A stretch of 64,000 nt of DNA from an unidentified bacterial endosymbiont (GTDB lineage: Bacteria > Pseudomonadota > Gammaproteobacteria > Enterobacterales > G038960095). The position numbers were made by a program, and so were the translations under genes. The stretch spans positions 806,465 through 870,464 of the forward strand of contig NZ_OU907312.1 of assembly GCF_918320885.1 (NCBI RefSeq). The letters run 5' to 3'. The notes beneath the pieces are model-generated. The model was not told where the DNA came from, ran no database searches, and worked only from the letters and a program-made list of their open reading frames with translations. Each line of letters begins with the position of its first letter. Position 1 is the first letter of the stretch. This document shows positions 30,882 through 42,077 of this stretch, piece after piece.

Positions 30882-31076
30882 CTTCGATACCAAATCCCCC
30901 AGCCCAAGCATCTTGTAGGCAAGCTGTTTACTCAACGTATTGAGCGTTATCATCTAACACTACGAATACCTATCAAACGCTTGGCTAGACGCACTACTGG
31001 CTTCTCCAAATCCATAGCGATCCATGAAAAAGTAAGGGGTGCTGATATCGACAAATTTCACTACCAACTAGTGTAG
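30882..31076 (+). pseudogene. IS1-family InsB fragment
   Basis: Plus-strand frame ending at TAG 31074: RYQIPQPKHLVGKLFTQRIE, RYHLTLRIPIKRLARRT, GFSKSIAIHEKVRGADIDKF and HYQLV. It is homologous to the fragment at 16896 but diverged from it. The N-terminal part is lost. Confidence 0.8.
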
Positions 31077-31143
31077 ACCACTACCCCGATAACTACCATA
31101 ACAGCCAATGATCCACCATCCAAAAAACTACTCAGGTAAGCCT

Positions 31144-31250
31144 TGATCCTGCTCCATTTTTTCGGACCCTAAGCAGGCCCCTAGTTGCTTTTGCCTGTTG
31201 TTTTCAAACGTTTCTGGTGAAACCGGGTTGAGCGCAGCTCGCCATTTTTT
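31144..31250 (-). pseudogene. IS3-family terminal remnant
   Basis: Degenerate copy of an IS3-type orfB end: TGATCCTGCTCCATTTTTTC, then CTAGTTGCTTTTGCCTGTTG and CTGGTGAAACCGGGTTGAG, parallel to 17203-17300 (IS-C). It is too decayed to code. The stretch 31251-31346 shows nothing recognisable. Confidence 0.6.
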
Positions 31251-31346
31251 TTCAGCGCCAAAGCTCCTCTACGATGCTAGAAGATACCAGGCCTCTCAAA
31301 GCCACATCATCCACCAAAGTCATTGTCTCGAACAACACACGACTCG

Positions 31347-31371
31347 CTCATAGGGCTTCAAGCCCTATGAG
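31347..31371 (-). terminator. Hairpin after the phosphoethanolamine transferase gene
   Basis: CTCATAGGGCTTCAAGCCCTATGAG is a 25-bp near-perfect palindrome starting 8 bp beyond the stop codon on the minus strand. Strong stem but no T tract behind it, so it may be a 3' stabiliser or a weak terminator. Confidence 0.55.
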
Positions 31372-31379
31372 GCTGCGGA

Positions 31380-32957
31380 CTAATCTTTAATGGGGTTTAA
31401 AGCCAGGCTACTAATATCTGTTCGGGTTCTATTCGCTAAAATGATGGAAGTTTGATCTTGACAGGGTGTATTAGAGAGATAGTGACAGCCTGATTGCAGA
31501 GAGGGCTCTTGGATCCCACTCCACTGTGAAAATAGAGTAAGAAAGTGTAGCCCAGAGCGGTAGGCAGTAATACGCTCTTGTTTGATATCGTTAGAAGAGG
31601 TAATAAACAGTGGCACCCGGTAATTTTCCTGGTAGCGATCGCTGTGACCAAAAACATCGTTTTTAAGAAGCGCTAACCCGTGATCGGAAAAATAGAGTAG
31701 CGACCAGCTGTCGCCGGTTGATTTCGCCGAATGAGTCATGTTTTCTAATAACTGATCAGTATTGCGAATACTTTGGATATAACAGGATAGAGTTTTAGAG
31801 TAAAAATAAGCATCAAATTGACCATCAGTTCTATCACGACAAGGAGGATGGGAACCAATCAGATGCACAACGATTAATTTAGGTTTAGTTGTTGTTGTAT
31901 CGGCTAGTGCGGATTGAATAAATGGCAGTAATACGGTGTCTTTGGCATTGCCAAACCTTACTGGATCAACCATTTTAACAAATAGGGGTGAATCAGCGCG
32001 TTTACCTATTACAGAGATTGGCGTATCATGTTCCCCTAAATAGTGCTGATTAGAAATCCAGTAAGTGTAAAAACCCGCTTTTTTTGCCAGAGAAATCACA
32101 TTATTGTGCAGCTGTAAGCCATTCTCATGACGTTTAGCCAAGGTGTTCGTTAAAGAGAGTACTGTCGAGGGGCCAGCTGAAAGATAATTATCAAAGAAAA
32201 TTCCGTTAGTGGCGGTGGCAAAAGGGGTGTTTTTAATACTAAAACCATAATTATGTCTCAAATCTTTTCGCTCACTTTCGCCGATCACCAGGATATAATT
32301 CTGGTATTTTGGTGTGGCTGAGATAACATTCCAAGTATCTTTTATAGCTAAAGAGGTTTTAATTTTTTTATGATCATCATAGATAGAATGAGCGACTTGA
32401 TAGAGTTCTCGTGAAAATCTTACAGGCGTAAACCCTATTTCTGTTATTTCAAAGATTCCTTTGACTATGACTTGCTTGATCGGTTTATAAAAAATGCTCG
32501 TTAACACAAACACCAGCATAAAAACAGTGTGGCCTTGTTTAAAAGGAACCGTTAAACGACGGCGAAGTCCAATGATTCCTAATAGGAGCAGAACAAAGCT
32601 ACCGAAATAATAACTAATGGGAATGGTCTTCAGAAATCCTTGAGCCTCTTCCGGATTGGTATAAACTGCTGAGACTAGAGCATTATAACTCGGATCCCCA
32701 AAAAGTCTGCCAATCGGAAAATAGAGTGCGCTGATCAACGTCAGGGCAACGATCACAATCCTGTAGAGAGGTCGAACAAATTGCAATAGTAATAGTAAAA
32801 TAAACAGCAAGGTCAGTGGATAGAAAATTCTTAAACAGTAACCGAAGGATCTATCAACGCCAAAAGAAAATAGAAAAAGCAGTAAGTAGGTGGCTCGTTG
32901 AGAGAGCTGGTCATTTTTGAAGTATGAGACTATCGTTTCCATAAAATAGTAGACCAT
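31380..32957 (-). CDS. EptA/YbiP-like phosphoethanolamine transferase
   Basis: Inner-membrane protein with a periplasmic sulfatase-fold domain that moves phosphoethanolamine from phosphatidylethanolamine to a lipid A, core sugar or glucan acceptor. 525 residues. Five or so N-terminal hydrophobic segments (to about 155) are followed by the catalytic domain: VIGESERKD with Ser228 in the position of the usual Thr/Ser nucleophile, IGSHPPC (about 368-374), YFSDHG at 422-427, and GHSDRYQENYRVP with the metal-binding His near 438. Start could be 32957 or ATG 32942; either overlaps dgkA. Which acceptor it modifies is not decidable here. A role in resistance to host antimicrobial peptides is possible. 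Confidence 0.85.
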   Translation of the reverse strand: MVYYFMETIVSYFKNDQLSQRATYLLLFLFSFGVDRSFGYCLRIFYPLTLLFILLLLLQFVRPLYRIVIVALTLISALYFPIGRLFGDPSYNALVSAVYTNPEEAQGFLKTIPISYYFGSFVLLLLGIIGLRRRLTVPFKQGHTVFMLVFVLTSIFYKPIKQVIVKGIFEITEIGFTPVRFSRELYQVAHSIYDDHKKIKTSLAIKDTWNVISATPKYQNYILVIGESERKDLRHNYGFSIKNTPFATATNGIFFDNYLSAGPSTVLSLTNTLAKRHENGLQLHNNVISLAKKAGFYTYWISNQHYLGEHDTPISVIGKRADSPLFVKMVDPVRFGNAKDTVLLPFIQSALADTTTTKPKLIVVHLIGSHPPCRDRTDGQFDAYFYSKTLSCYIQSIRNTDQLLENMTHSAKSTGDSWSLLYFSDHGLALLKNDVFGHSDRYQENYRVPLFITSSNDIKQERITAYRSGLHFLTLFSQWSGIQEPSLQSGCHYLSNTPCQDQTSIILANRTRTDISSLALNPIKD

Positions 32958-33280
32958 ATAAAAATTGCTAAAAATAGGGTTAAGAACACCGCGGCTGATC
33001 CCATATCTTTGGCTTGAGCAGAGAGCGGATGGAGCGTTGGGCTAATTCGATCAACAATAGTTTCGAGGGCACTATTAATAATCTCAACAATGAGAATAAG
33101 CACCACAGAGGCAATCAGCAATAGCTGTTGGGTGCGGCTAATATCCAGCGAGAGGGCGATACCGACCGCGAGCAGTAACAGCAAACACTCTTGGCGAAAG
33201 GCGGTTTCTTGCTGCCACACGGCTTTCAACCCTTTGAGTGAGTATTGGGTGGCTTTGAGTAGCCGGATTAAGCCTAACAT
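32930..33280 (-). CDS. dgkA: DgkA, diacylglycerol kinase
   Basis: Small trimeric inner-membrane kinase that returns diacylglycerol to phosphatidic acid. 116 residues (E. coli 122). Conserved features: KGLKAVWQQETAFRQE, three hydrophobic helices, IVEIINSALETIVDRI with the catalytic Glu/Asn face, and LSAQAKDMGSAAVFL. Its 3' end overlaps the phosphoethanolamine transferase start, consistent with coupled expression: that transferase releases diacylglycerol, which DgkA recycles. Confidence 0.95.
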   Translation of the reverse strand: MLGLIRLLKATQYSLKGLKAVWQQETAFRQECLLLLLAVGIALSLDISRTQQLLLIASVVLILIVEIINSALETIVDRISPTLHPLSAQAKDMGSAAVFLTLFLAIFIWSTILWKR

Positions 33281-33363
33281 CGGGTTCCTTTATCACTGTT
33301 TAGAGGGGTAGCCGCCCTGGGACGGTTGAATACACCACCCGTAGCCGTCAACAGGGACTCATT

Positions 33364-35079
33364 CTAGCCAATCATGCGCTCTTTTAAAAAGGTCACTAAT
33401 TGTGCAATCGGGACCTGCTGTGTTGTTTTTGGGTGACGGTGTTGACACTCCACCTGCTGCTGTTGTAGTAACTGCTCGCTAAGGATGATTCTCCAGGGAA
33501 TGCCAATCAACTCCATATCGCTGAACATCACGCCGGCACGCACCGGGCGATCGTCTAGTAGCACTTCAAAATCAGCTTGTTGTAGGTCATAGTACAATTT
33601 TTCGGCCAGAGCGTGTAGGGCGGGTGATTTTAGGGCGTTGATCGGTAACAACGCGACCTGGAAAGGTGCTAATCCTTCTGGCCAGCAGATCCCTTGTTCA
33701 TCATGCTGCTGTTCAATAGCAGCAGCCACCAGTCGTGAAATACCAATCCCGTAGCAGCCCATTAACAGGGGCTGCCGAGTGCCTGATTCCCCTTGGATGG
33801 AGAGCTGCATCGCCTCACTATAGTGGCTGCCTAGTTGAAAAATATGCCCCACCTCAATGCCCCGTTTAATCTGCAATACCCCTTGGCCATCGGGGCTGAT
33901 ATCGCCAGCGACCACATTACGTAGATCAGCCACCGTTGGCAATGGAAGATCACGCTGCCAATGGAGTCCAACGTAATACGCTCCTTCACTATTGGCCCCC
34001 GCTGCAAAATTGCACAAAGTGGCCACCGTGCGATCGGCGATGATAGGGAGTGGCAGGTTCAGCGGCCCCAAGCAGTGGGCAGTGACCCCGAACAGTGTGT
34101 GGAGCTCTTCGGCGGTTGCAGTGGTTAATGGGACAGCCACCTGCGCTAATTTCTCGGCTTTAATAGGGTTCAGTTGGTGATCGGCGCGAAGTAACAGTGC
34201 GATCCAAGGCTGTTGAGGATCAGCACCACGAACGACGATGGTTTTAATTAAGCCCGTCACTGGCAGTTCAAGTGCTTGGGCGACAGCAGGTAAGTCATGC
34301 GCCTTGGGCACGGAGCGTTGGCACAGCGGTTGCAGCACAGTGGTGTCCGCTGGAGAAGGTGCAATGGCTTCCGCCAATTCGACATTGGCAGCATAATCAG
34401 AGTGGGTAGAAAAAGCGATTTGATCTTCACCGCTCTTAGCCAGTACATGAAACTCATGGGAGTAGTGACCGCCAATGGCACCACTATCGGCTTGGACAGC
34501 GCGGAAATTGAGGCCTAGTCGCGTGAAGATACGGTAGTAGGTTTGAAACATGATCTCATAGGTCTGCTGAAGGGATTCCGCGCTCGTATGAAAGGAGTAA
34601 CTGTCTTTCATCATAAATTCACGCGCCCGCATGACACCAAAACGTGGACGAACTTCATCACGAAATTTGCTCTGAATTTGGTAGAGATTGAGTGGCAACT
34701 GTTTAAAAGAGATGATTTCACTGCGCATCAAATGGGTGATCACCTCTTCATGGGTGGGTCCCAGTACAAAAGGACGCTGATGACGATCACTGACTCTTAG
34801 TAGCTCCGGGCCATACTGCTCCCAGCGGCCCGTTTCACGCCAGAGATCGGCTGGTTGGACCATGGGCATGGCGATCTCTAGCGCACCAGCATGGTTCATC
34901 TCTTCACGGACTACCGCTTCTATTTTTTTCAGTACCCGAAGGCCGGTGGGTAACCAGGTATAGAGACCCGAGGCCAGTTGACGGATTAATCCAGCACGGA
35001 GCATCAACTGATGGCTGATCACCTCTGCATCGCTGGGGCTCTCTTTCAAAGTAGAGAGCAAATATTGGCTGGCGCGCAT
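33364..35079 (-). CDS. proS: ProS, prolyl-tRNA synthetase (bacterial type)
   Basis: Class II aminoacyl-tRNA synthetase charging tRNA-Pro. Starting at ATG 35079 ([20 protein letters not shown]) gives 571 residues, equal to E. coli ProS at 572; the frame runs 25 codons further upstream without family similarity. Motif 1 region [20 protein letters not shown], motif 2 with [20 protein letters not shown], the INS editing domain (about 220-400) that clears Ala-tRNA-Pro, motif 3 [16 protein letters not shown] and the anticodon-binding C-terminus are all present. Confidence 0.97.
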   Translation of the reverse strand: MRASQYLLSTLKESPSDAEVISHQLMLRAGLIRQLASGLYTWLPTGLRVLKKIEAVVREEMNHAGALEIAMPMVQPADLWRETGRWEQYGPELLRVSDRHQRPFVLGPTHEEVITHLMRSEIISFKQLPLNLYQIQSKFRDEVRPRFGVMRAREFMMKDSYSFHTSAESLQQTYEIMFQTYYRIFTRLGLNFRAVQADSGAIGGHYSHEFHVLAKSGEDQIAFSTHSDYAANVELAEAIAPSPADTTVLQPLCQRSVPKAHDLPAVAQALELPVTGLIKTIVVRGADPQQPWIALLLRADHQLNPIKAEKLAQVAVPLTTATAEELHTLFGVTAHCLGPLNLPLPIIADRTVATLCNFAAGANSEGAYYVGLHWQRDLPLPTVADLRNVVAGDISPDGQGVLQIKRGIEVGHIFQLGSHYSEAMQLSIQGESGTRQPLLMGCYGIGISRLVAAAIEQQHDEQGICWPEGLAPFQVALLPINALKSPALHALAEKLYYDLQQADFEVLLDDRPVRAGVMFSDMELIGIPWRIILSEQLLQQQQVECQHRHPKTTQQVPIAQLVTFLKERMIG

Positions 35080-35266
35080 AGCAGATACTCCAGAGAGTGA
35101 TTCGTTTAAGAGGAATGAAAGTGCAGTGTAACAAAGTGCGCTATTAGGGTGCAAAAATTGATTGGCTAGTCATTCATCGAAGGCAGATTGTAGCGGATCA
35201 TAGGGGTTCATCCTAGGCTGTGCTATGCTGATAGCGTTGGGTCGCCCCTGCTGAATGGAGACTCTG

Positions 35267-35818
35267 ATGTCGCAAGCTGCCGTTTTTTTAGATCGAGATG
35301 GGACCTTGAATGTTGATTACGGCTATGTCGGAGAGATCAGCCGGTTTCAGTTTATTGAGGGTGTCATTGAAGCCTGTTTACAGTTGCAACAGCTGGATTA
35401 CCTCCTGGTGCTGGTGACTAACCAATCAGGGATTGCTCGGGGCTACTTTAGCGAAGCACAATTCCACACACTCAACGATTGGATGACGCAGGTGTTGGCA
35501 CAGCACGGGGTGCGATTGGCGGCCACCTACTACTGCCCACATCACCCAGAGGGCACGGGGGTCTATCGTCAGCATTGCCACTGCCGTAAGCCGCAACCGG
35601 GACTGTTGTTGACTGCTCAACAACAGCTGACGGTAGATCTGGCGCGCTCCTATCTGGTGGGAGATACTTTGGCCGATCTCCAAGCAGCCACTGCAGCAGG
35701 GATCGGAACCAAAGTCCTCGTTCGCAGTGGCCACAGGATCACGCCGCAGGCGGTAGCCGAAGCGAATTGGGTGTTGGATACGCTAGCAGCACTGCCTGAC
35801 AGGATTCGCAGCGGCTAA
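35267..35818 (+). CDS. gmhB: GmhB, D-glycero-beta-D-manno-heptose-1,7-bisphosphate 7-phosphatase
   Basis: HAD-family phosphatase in ADP-heptose synthesis for the lipopolysaccharide inner core. 183 residues from ATG 35267, which has GGAG 7 nt upstream; an in-frame ATG 12 bp earlier is possible. HAD motif I FLDRDGTLNVDYG, motif II VTNQSGIARG, the zinc-binding loop YYCPHHPEG...CHCRKPQPG and motif III YLVGDTLADLQAA are intact. It indicates that the organism still makes heptose-containing LPS, the likely acceptor context for the nearby phosphoethanolamine transferase. Confidence 0.95.
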   Translation: MSQAAVFLDRDGTLNVDYGYVGEISRFQFIEGVIEACLQLQQLDYLLVLVTNQSGIARGYFSEAQFHTLNDWMTQVLAQHGVRLAATYYCPHHPEGTGVYRQHCHCRKPQPGLLLTAQQQLTVDLARSYLVGDTLADLQAATAAGIGTKVLVRSGHRITPQAVAEANWVLDTLAALPDRIRSG

Positions 35819-36020
35819 ACAGCCGATCATGTGCTCTAGTTCGATGGCATCACCGAGGGCGGCACTATGCGGGAGGAAGCGCACCCTTGAACAGTCGTTG
35901 CTATTTATTCCTTCCCGTGGTCAGGTCACTCGACGCCCTCGGTTTGCCTGGTTATAATGCCGCTTCAAATGACTGAAGCCCCGTTCAACCGTGATTGAAC
36001 ACCCAATTTGAGGAAACAAC

Positions 36021-37310
36021 ATGCAAGTTTCTGTGGAAAGTATCCAAGGCCTGGAGCGACGAATGACCATTACTTTGTTGGCGGAGCAGATTGACCAGGC
36101 TGTGGATAAAGAGCTGATACGCCAAGCGAAATCTATGCGCCTCAATGGCTTTCGTCCTGGGAAAATTCCCCTAGCCATCGTTAGGCAGCAGCAGGGTGCT
36201 GCAGTACGACAGCAGGTACTCAATCAGTTGATGGAGCAGCATTTTGAACAGGCTACCGAACAGCACGCACTCCACCCAGCAGGACAGGTCCGTTTTATCC
36301 CCAATGTACAGTCAGAAGGTTTAACGTTCAGCTATCAGGCTAATTTTGAAATCTATCCAGACATCACCTTGCAGGCTGTGACCGAGATTGTAGTAGAAAA
36401 GCCACAGGTAGCGATCACCGAGCGCGATGTTGAGGAACACTTACAGCAGATGCGTCATCAATTAGCCACTTGGCATCCTGTAGGGCGCAGTGCCACTTTA
36501 GAAGATCGCGTGACCCTTAATTTTAAGGGAACCATCGATGGTGAGCCCTTTGAGGGTGGCAGTGCTCAGAATTTCCTGTTGAACTTAGGAAAAAGCCAGT
36601 TGATCGCTGGTTTTGCTGAAGGCATCCTTGGTCATCAGGCGGGTGATGAATTTACTCTGGAAATCACCTTTCCCACCGATTATGCTACAGAAGCACTACA
36701 GGGGAAAACCGCCCAATTTTTAATTCAGTTAACGCAGGTTGAAGCTTGTACTTTGCCTGAGTGGGACTCTGAGACACTTCAAAAACTGGGGATCGAGGAG
36801 GGCACTGTAGAGCGTTTAAAAGCGATAATCCAGGAGAGTCTGGAGAGTCAACTGCATAAATTTATTCAGCAGCGCATGAAGAAAGAGTTCATTAACAAAT
36901 GGTTCGAGGCCCATAGGGCGATACCGGTCCCAGGCACGTTAGTGCGTGAACAACTGGCCCACTCAGCTTTTCAAATAGAAAAAACCGGTAGGAAGCTAGA
37001 GGCTACTGCTCGTGAACAGTTACGTCAGCGGATTGAGCAGCGAATAGCGGTTGGCTTGCTGATGACGGAAGTGATAAAACAGCGATCAGTGACACTGGAT
37101 GAAGCCCGCTTGGAGCAGTATTTTCGAGAAAAATGGCGTGATCATGAGCAACCAGAACTGATTGCAGCACAATACCGTCAGAACCCAGAGTTGATGGAGC
37201 GTCTCTGTGGCGAAGTGTTGGAAGATCAAGCCGTAGAAATGCTGTTAGCAGAGGTGACGATGATTGAAAAATCATACACTTTTGATGAATTAATTAGACA
37301 AACAGATTAA
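36021..37310 (+). CDS. tig: Tig, trigger factor chaperone
   Basis: Ribosome-bound chaperone with peptidyl-prolyl isomerase activity. 429 residues (E. coli 432). The N-terminal domain has the ribosome signature GFRPGKIP (about residue 43), the PPIase domain begins near 150 (LEDRVTLNFKGTIDGEPFEG), and the C-terminal helical arms follow. Start ATG 36021 has TTGAGGAAAC upstream. A TATAAT at 35953 is a likely -10 box although its -35 is poor. Heads the conserved tig-clpP-clpX-lon-hupB-ppiD block. Confidence 0.97.
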   Translation: MQVSVESIQGLERRMTITLLAEQIDQAVDKELIRQAKSMRLNGFRPGKIPLAIVRQQQGAAVRQQVLNQLMEQHFEQATEQHALHPAGQVRFIPNVQSEGLTFSYQANFEIYPDITLQAVTEIVVEKPQVAITERDVEEHLQQMRHQLATWHPVGRSATLEDRVTLNFKGTIDGEPFEGGSAQNFLLNLGKSQLIAGFAEGILGHQAGDEFTLEITFPTDYATEALQGKTAQFLIQLTQVEACTLPEWDSETLQKLGIEEGTVERLKAIIQESLESQLHKFIQQRMKKEFINKWFEAHRAIPVPGTLVREQLAHSAFQIEKTGRKLEATAREQLRQRIEQRIAVGLLMTEVIKQRSVTLDEARLEQYFREKWRDHEQPELIAAQYRQNPELMERLCGEVLEDQAVEMLLAEVTMIEKSYTFDELIRQTD

Positions 37311-37412
37311 TTAAACTATAGAATAGATGGCCAGCAAGCGGTCGCTATTTATCATTTTCATCCAGCGTAGCATCATCGGATGGCACACGCTTAGACGAGT
37401 TTAGAGAACAGT

Positions 37413-38057
37413 ATGGATAACAACACAAACGCCTCTTTTGGGGGAGCCCAGGCGACTTTGGTCCCCATGGTAGTAGAACAGACCCCTCGTGGAGAGCGTG
37501 CTTATGACATCTATTCACGTCTACTGAAAGAGCGGGTGGTGTTTCTGACCGGGCCGGTTGAGGATCACATGGCCAACCTCATTGTGGCACAACTACTATT
37601 TTTAGAGTCTGAAAATGCAGAGAAAGATATTTTTCTCTACATCAATTCGCCAGGAGGCTCGGTGACTGCTGGCATGTCTATTTACGATACCATGCAGTTT
37701 ATCAAGCCTGATGTCAGTACCTTATGTATTGGTCAAGCCTGCTCCATGGGCGCTTTTTTGCTGGCCGGTGGTGCCAAAGGGAAACGGTTCTGTCTGCCAC
37801 ACAGCCGAGTAATGATTCATCAGCCGTTAGGGGGATTTCAGGGGCAAGCCTCCGATATTCAGATTCATGCCAAAGAGATCCTTAAAACTAAACAGATGCT
37901 GAATACTCTCCTAGCCTTGCATACCGGACAACCTATTGAGCGACTTGACCGTGACACTGATCGGGATAATTTTATGTCTACCGTCGAAGCAGTCCAATAT
38001 GGCTTAGTGGACGCTCAGATCACCCACCGTAAGCCAAACGTAACGGTTGATCACTGA
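37413..38057 (+). CDS. clpP: ClpP, ATP-dependent protease proteolytic subunit
   Basis: Serine protease forming the 14-mer chamber that works with ClpX and ClpA. 214 residues. The triad is visible: Ser111 in [11 protein letters not shown], His136 in [11 protein letters not shown] and the Asp in DTDRDNF. The first 15 or so residues correspond to the self-cleaved propeptide. It is 102 bp after tig and 59 bp before clpX. Confidence 0.97.
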   Translation: MDNNTNASFGGAQATLVPMVVEQTPRGERAYDIYSRLLKERVVFLTGPVEDHMANLIVAQLLFLESENAEKDIFLYINSPGGSVTAGMSIYDTMQFIKPDVSTLCIGQACSMGAFLLAGGAKGKRFCLPHSRVMIHQPLGGFQGQASDIQIHAKEILKTKQMLNTLLALHTGQPIERLDRDTDRDNFMSTVEAVQYGLVDAQITHRKPNVTVDH

Positions 38058-38116
38058 TATACTGATATAAAGTTATCACAAAGGAGCCATGTTGGTGCTG
38101 CCAAGAGGGGAGACCT

Positions 38117-39394
38117 ATGACCGATCGCCATAAAGATAATTCTGATAAACCCTTATACTGCTCTTTCTGCGGTAAAAATCAGCACGAGGTCCATAAACTC
38201 ATCGCTGGGCCCTCTGTGTATATTTGTGATGAGTGTATTGGATCCTGCAATAACCTGATTCATGAGCAATCTAAAAAAGTGATGGCGCCGTCACGCAGTC
38301 ATGATCCATTGCCCACCCCACAAATGATTTGCCGCCATCTTGATGACTATGTTATTGGCCAAGAGCATGCTAAAAAAGTGTTGGCGGTCGCTGTTTATAA
38401 TCATTACAAACGTCTGCGTCATCAGGGGGTAGGAAACCAAGTTGAGTTGGGTAAAAGTAATATTTTACTGATTGGTCCTACCGGTAGTGGTAAAACCTTG
38501 CTGGCTGAGACGTTGGCACGACTGCTCGATGTGCCTTTTACCATGGCGGATGCGACCACCCTCACGGAAGCGGGCTATGTCGGCGAAGATGTGGAAAATA
38601 TTATTCAAAAATTGTTGCAAAAGTGCGACTATGATGTGCAGAAAGCGCAACAAGGCATTGTTTATATTGACGAAATTGATAAAATTTCTCGAAAATCAGA
38701 GAACCCTTCTATTACACGAGATGTCTCTGGAGAGGGGGTTCAACAGGCGTTATTAAAGCTGATTGAGGGAACGGTTGCTTCAGTGCCTCCGCAAGGGGGG
38801 CGTAAACATCCTCAACAAGAATTTTTGCAGGTAGATACTGGAAAAATTCTCTTTATCTGTGGCGGGGCTTTTGCTGGTTTATCCAAAGTGATTGAGCAAC
38901 GGGTTAACACGGGTACCGGCATTGGTTTTGGGGTACAGGTCAAAGGGGAGCGGGATAAAAAGAGCGAGAGCGATCTATTACGCCAAGTCGAGCCAGAAGA
39001 TCTCATTAAATTTGGACTGATTCCAGAGTTTATAGGCCGCTTACCGGTTGTTGCTGTTTTAAGTGAATTGGATGAAGCTGCTTTGGTGCAGATTTTACAA
39101 GAGCCTAGGAATGCTTTAACGAAACAGTATCAAACGTTGCTCAATTGGGAAGGCGTGACTTTAGATTTTCATGATGAAGCGGTGCGGGCTATTGCTAAAA
39201 AGGCGATGGCACGTAAGACTGGTGCTCGGGGATTACGCTCCATTATTGAAGAGATTTTATTAGAAACCATGTATCAGTTACCCTCACAAACCGGAGTCTT
39301 CAAAGTGATCATTGATGAATCAGTGGTGAACCAACAAACACCACCATTACTGGTTTATACTCAGCAGGAAGCCCAGGCATCTGGTCGTGATTAA
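38117..39394 (+). CDS. clpX: ClpX, AAA+ unfoldase
   Basis: Hexameric unfoldase that recognises tagged substrates and feeds ClpP. 425 residues (E. coli 424). Zinc-binding Cys15, Cys18, Cys37 and Cys40 in the N-domain, Walker [12 protein letters not shown], Walker [11 protein letters not shown], the ClpP-contacting IGF-like loop [12 protein letters not shown] and sensor 2 GARGLRSI are all seen. Start ATG 38117 has GAGGGGAG just upstream. Confidence 0.97.
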   Translation: MTDRHKDNSDKPLYCSFCGKNQHEVHKLIAGPSVYICDECIGSCNNLIHEQSKKVMAPSRSHDPLPTPQMICRHLDDYVIGQEHAKKVLAVAVYNHYKRLRHQGVGNQVELGKSNILLIGPTGSGKTLLAETLARLLDVPFTMADATTLTEAGYVGEDVENIIQKLLQKCDYDVQKAQQGIVYIDEIDKISRKSENPSITRDVSGEGVQQALLKLIEGTVASVPPQGGRKHPQQEFLQVDTGKILFICGGAFAGLSKVIEQRVNTGTGIGFGVQVKGERDKKSESDLLRQVEPEDLIKFGLIPEFIGRLPVVAVLSELDEAALVQILQEPRNALTKQYQTLLNWEGVTLDFHDEAVRAIAKKAMARKTGARGLRSIIEEILLETMYQLPSQTGVFKVIIDESVVNQQTPPLLVYTQQEAQASGRD

Positions 39395-39577
39395 ACGTCG
39401 GGCGGCGCCAGGGGCTTGTGTGATCCTAAGCGCCTCGGCGGGGGTGCCAGCTCTTGTGCTGATAGCCTCTCTGGTTATTATCACCAAATTGTAGCAACCG
39501 ATTGAACTCCTGCAGGGGCCGCTCTACAGTGATAGCGCTCCTGCAGCGGTTAAGGATCGTCGTTTAAGAGAGATGAC

Positions 39578-41950
39578 ATGGAACTTGAGTGTTCTAAACG
39601 TATTGAAATGCCTGTATTGCCGTTACGCGATGTGGTGGTTTATCCTCATGTGGTGATTCCTCTCTTTGTTGGCCGGGAAAGGTCGGTTTGTTGTCTGGAA
39701 GCCGCTATGAGGCAGGACAAGCGGGTATTACTAACGGCACAGAGAGAGGCCACCACGGATGAGCCACTCCTTGAAGAGTTATATCTGGTTGGTACCATTG
39801 CGACGATTTTACAGATGCTCAAGTTGCCGGACGGCACGGTCAAAGTGCTGGTGGAGGGTCAACAGCGGGCCTATTTACATGATCTGGCAGACAATGGAAA
39901 ATATTTTGTAGCGAAAGCACAGCCTCTTCCCACGGGAGAGCTAGATGAGCAGGAACAAGAGGTGTTAGTTCGTGCTGTGCTGAATCAGTTTGAATCTTAT
40001 GTAAAGTTGAATAAAAAAATCCCCCCTGAAGTGCTCATGGCACTGAACGGTATTGAAGATACCTCCCGTTTAGCAGACACCATAGCGGCACATATGCCCT
40101 TGAAGGTTGCCGATAAACAGAAGGTATTAGAGATGGAGGAGATCGTCGATCGATTAGAATATCTGATGGCGATGATGGAGGAGGAGATCGATCTGCTGCA
40201 GATGGAGCGGCGAATCCGGGGAAGAGTTAAAAAGCAGATGGAGAAGAGCCATCGTGAATATTTCTTAAATGAGCAGATTAAGGCTATTAATAAAGAGCTC
40301 AATGATCTGGACGATACGCCAGATGAGCATGAGCTGTTTAAACGGAAAATCGATGCTGCCAAAATGCCCAAAGAGGCTAAAACTAAAGCAGAGACCGAAT
40401 TACAAAAATTAAAAATGATGTCTCCCATGTCGGCCGAAGCTGTGGTGGTCCGTGGTTACATCGACTGGATGGTCCAAGTTCCCTGGCATCGCCGCAGCCG
40501 TATTAAGAAATCTCTCCCGGAGGCTCAAGCGGTTTTAGATGCTGATCATTACGGATTATCACGAGTAAAAGAGCGCATATTAGAGTATTTAGCGGTACAA
40601 AGTCGTGTGAATAAAGTGAAAGGGGCGATTCTTTGTCTAGTGGGCCCCCCTGGTGTGGGCAAGACTTCACTAGGTCAATCGATTGCCCAGGCTACAGGAC
40701 GCCAATATGTCAGGATGGCCTTGGGTGGGGTTCATGATGAGGCGGAGATCCGCGGACACCGCCGAACTTATGTGGGATCGATGCCAGGAAAAATTATTCA
40801 GAAAATGGCTAAAGCTGGCGTTAAAAATCCGCTATTCTTGCTGGATGAAATTGATAAGATGGCCTTGAACATGCGGGGTGATCCGGCCGCTGCGTTATTA
40901 GAGGTGTTAGATCCAGAGCAAAATATCGCTTTCAATGACCATTATCTCGAGGTAGATTACGATCTCTCGGATGTGATGTTTGTCGCCACTTCCAACTCAC
41001 TGAATATTCCGGCGCCTTTGTTGGACCGTATGGAAGTTATTCGGCTCTCTGGCTATACTGAAGATGAAAAATTAAACATTACCAAAGAGCATCTTCTCTC
41101 CAAGCAGATTAGTAACAATGCACTGAAAAGTAGCGAACTGACCATTGAAGATAGCGCTATTTTGGGGATTATCCGTTTCTATACGCGCGAAGCCGGTGTA
41201 CGTAATTTAGAGCGTGAAATTTCTAAGTTGTGTCGTAAAGCTGTTAAAAAATTACTGCTTGACCCCGCACTGAAATCGATCAAAATCAATCAAGAGAACC
41301 TAAAGGACTATTTAGGCATACAGCGTTTTGACTATGGCCTAGTTCATCAGGAGAATCGTATTGGTCAGGTGACTGGATTAGCTTGGACTGAAGTTGGTGG
41401 TGATCTGCTCACCATTGAAACTGCCGCGGTACCAGGAAAAGGCAAGCTAACCTATACGGGATCATTGGGCGAGGTGATGCGGGAGTCGATGCAAGCCGCT
41501 TTAACCGTCGTGCGTGCCCGGGCGGACAAATTAGGGATCAGTGCCGGTTTCCATGAGCAGCGAGATATTCACGTGCATGTTCCAGAGGGTGCTACCCCTA
41601 AAGATGGCCCAAGTGCCGGGATTGCCGTCTGTACTGCTTTGGTTTCAACCCTAACGGGTAATCCGGTACGGGCTGATGTGGCCATGACCGGTGAAATTAC
41701 CTTAAGGGGCCAGGTATTGCCGATTGGCGGCTTGAAAGAGAAGTTGCTGGCGGCTCACCGGGGTGGTATCAAGACCGTGCTGATCCCGCAGGAGAACATC
41801 CGTGATTTGGAAGAGATTCCGGATAATATCAAAGAGAAGTTAACTATCTGCCCAGTTCATCAAATTGAAGAGGTCTTGATGCTAGCACTACAAGATCAGC
41901 CCTTTAGCACTCCCACTGGTGCTGCTGCAACGGATACCGTGATCAAATAA
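39578..41950 (+). CDS. lon: Lon, ATP-dependent serine protease
   Basis: Cytosolic AAA+ protease that degrades misfolded and regulatory proteins. 790 residues (E. coli 784). N-terminal LAN substrate domain ([20 protein letters not shown]), coiled coil, Walker [12 protein letters not shown] near 355, Walker [10 protein letters not shown], and the protease domain with PKDGPSAG carrying Ser679, the same number as in E. coli, plus the catalytic Lys downstream. 183 bp separate it from clpX, so it probably has its own promoter; I could not identify a clear heat-shock box. Confidence 0.97.
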   Translation: MELECSKRIEMPVLPLRDVVVYPHVVIPLFVGRERSVCCLEAAMRQDKRVLLTAQREATTDEPLLEELYLVGTIATILQMLKLPDGTVKVLVEGQQRAYLHDLADNGKYFVAKAQPLPTGELDEQEQEVLVRAVLNQFESYVKLNKKIPPEVLMALNGIEDTSRLADTIAAHMPLKVADKQKVLEMEEIVDRLEYLMAMMEEEIDLLQMERRIRGRVKKQMEKSHREYFLNEQIKAINKELNDLDDTPDEHELFKRKIDAAKMPKEAKTKAETELQKLKMMSPMSAEAVVVRGYIDWMVQVPWHRRSRIKKSLPEAQAVLDADHYGLSRVKERILEYLAVQSRVNKVKGAILCLVGPPGVGKTSLGQSIAQATGRQYVRMALGGVHDEAEIRGHRRTYVGSMPGKIIQKMAKAGVKNPLFLLDEIDKMALNMRGDPAAALLEVLDPEQNIAFNDHYLEVDYDLSDVMFVATSNSLNIPAPLLDRMEVIRLSGYTEDEKLNITKEHLLSKQISNNALKSSELTIEDSAILGIIRFYTREAGVRNLEREISKLCRKAVKKLLLDPALKSIKINQENLKDYLGIQRFDYGLVHQENRIGQVTGLAWTEVGGDLLTIETAAVPGKGKLTYTGSLGEVMRESMQAALTVVRARADKLGISAGFHEQRDIHVHVPEGATPKDGPSAGIAVCTALVSTLTGNPVRADVAMTGEITLRGQVLPIGGLKEKLLAAHRGGIKTVLIPQENIRDLEEIPDNIKEKLTICPVHQIEEVLMLALQDQPFSTPTGAAATDTVIK

Positions 41951-42077
41951 AGAGGGTGATAGCAGCACTCTCTGCTCAATAATGGCGATAATAATCATTG
42001 TATGGCAACAATAACAATGAACGCTCTCATAACGCCTAGGTGCGAAATCCAACAAAACTTGTTAAAGGGGATAAGGT

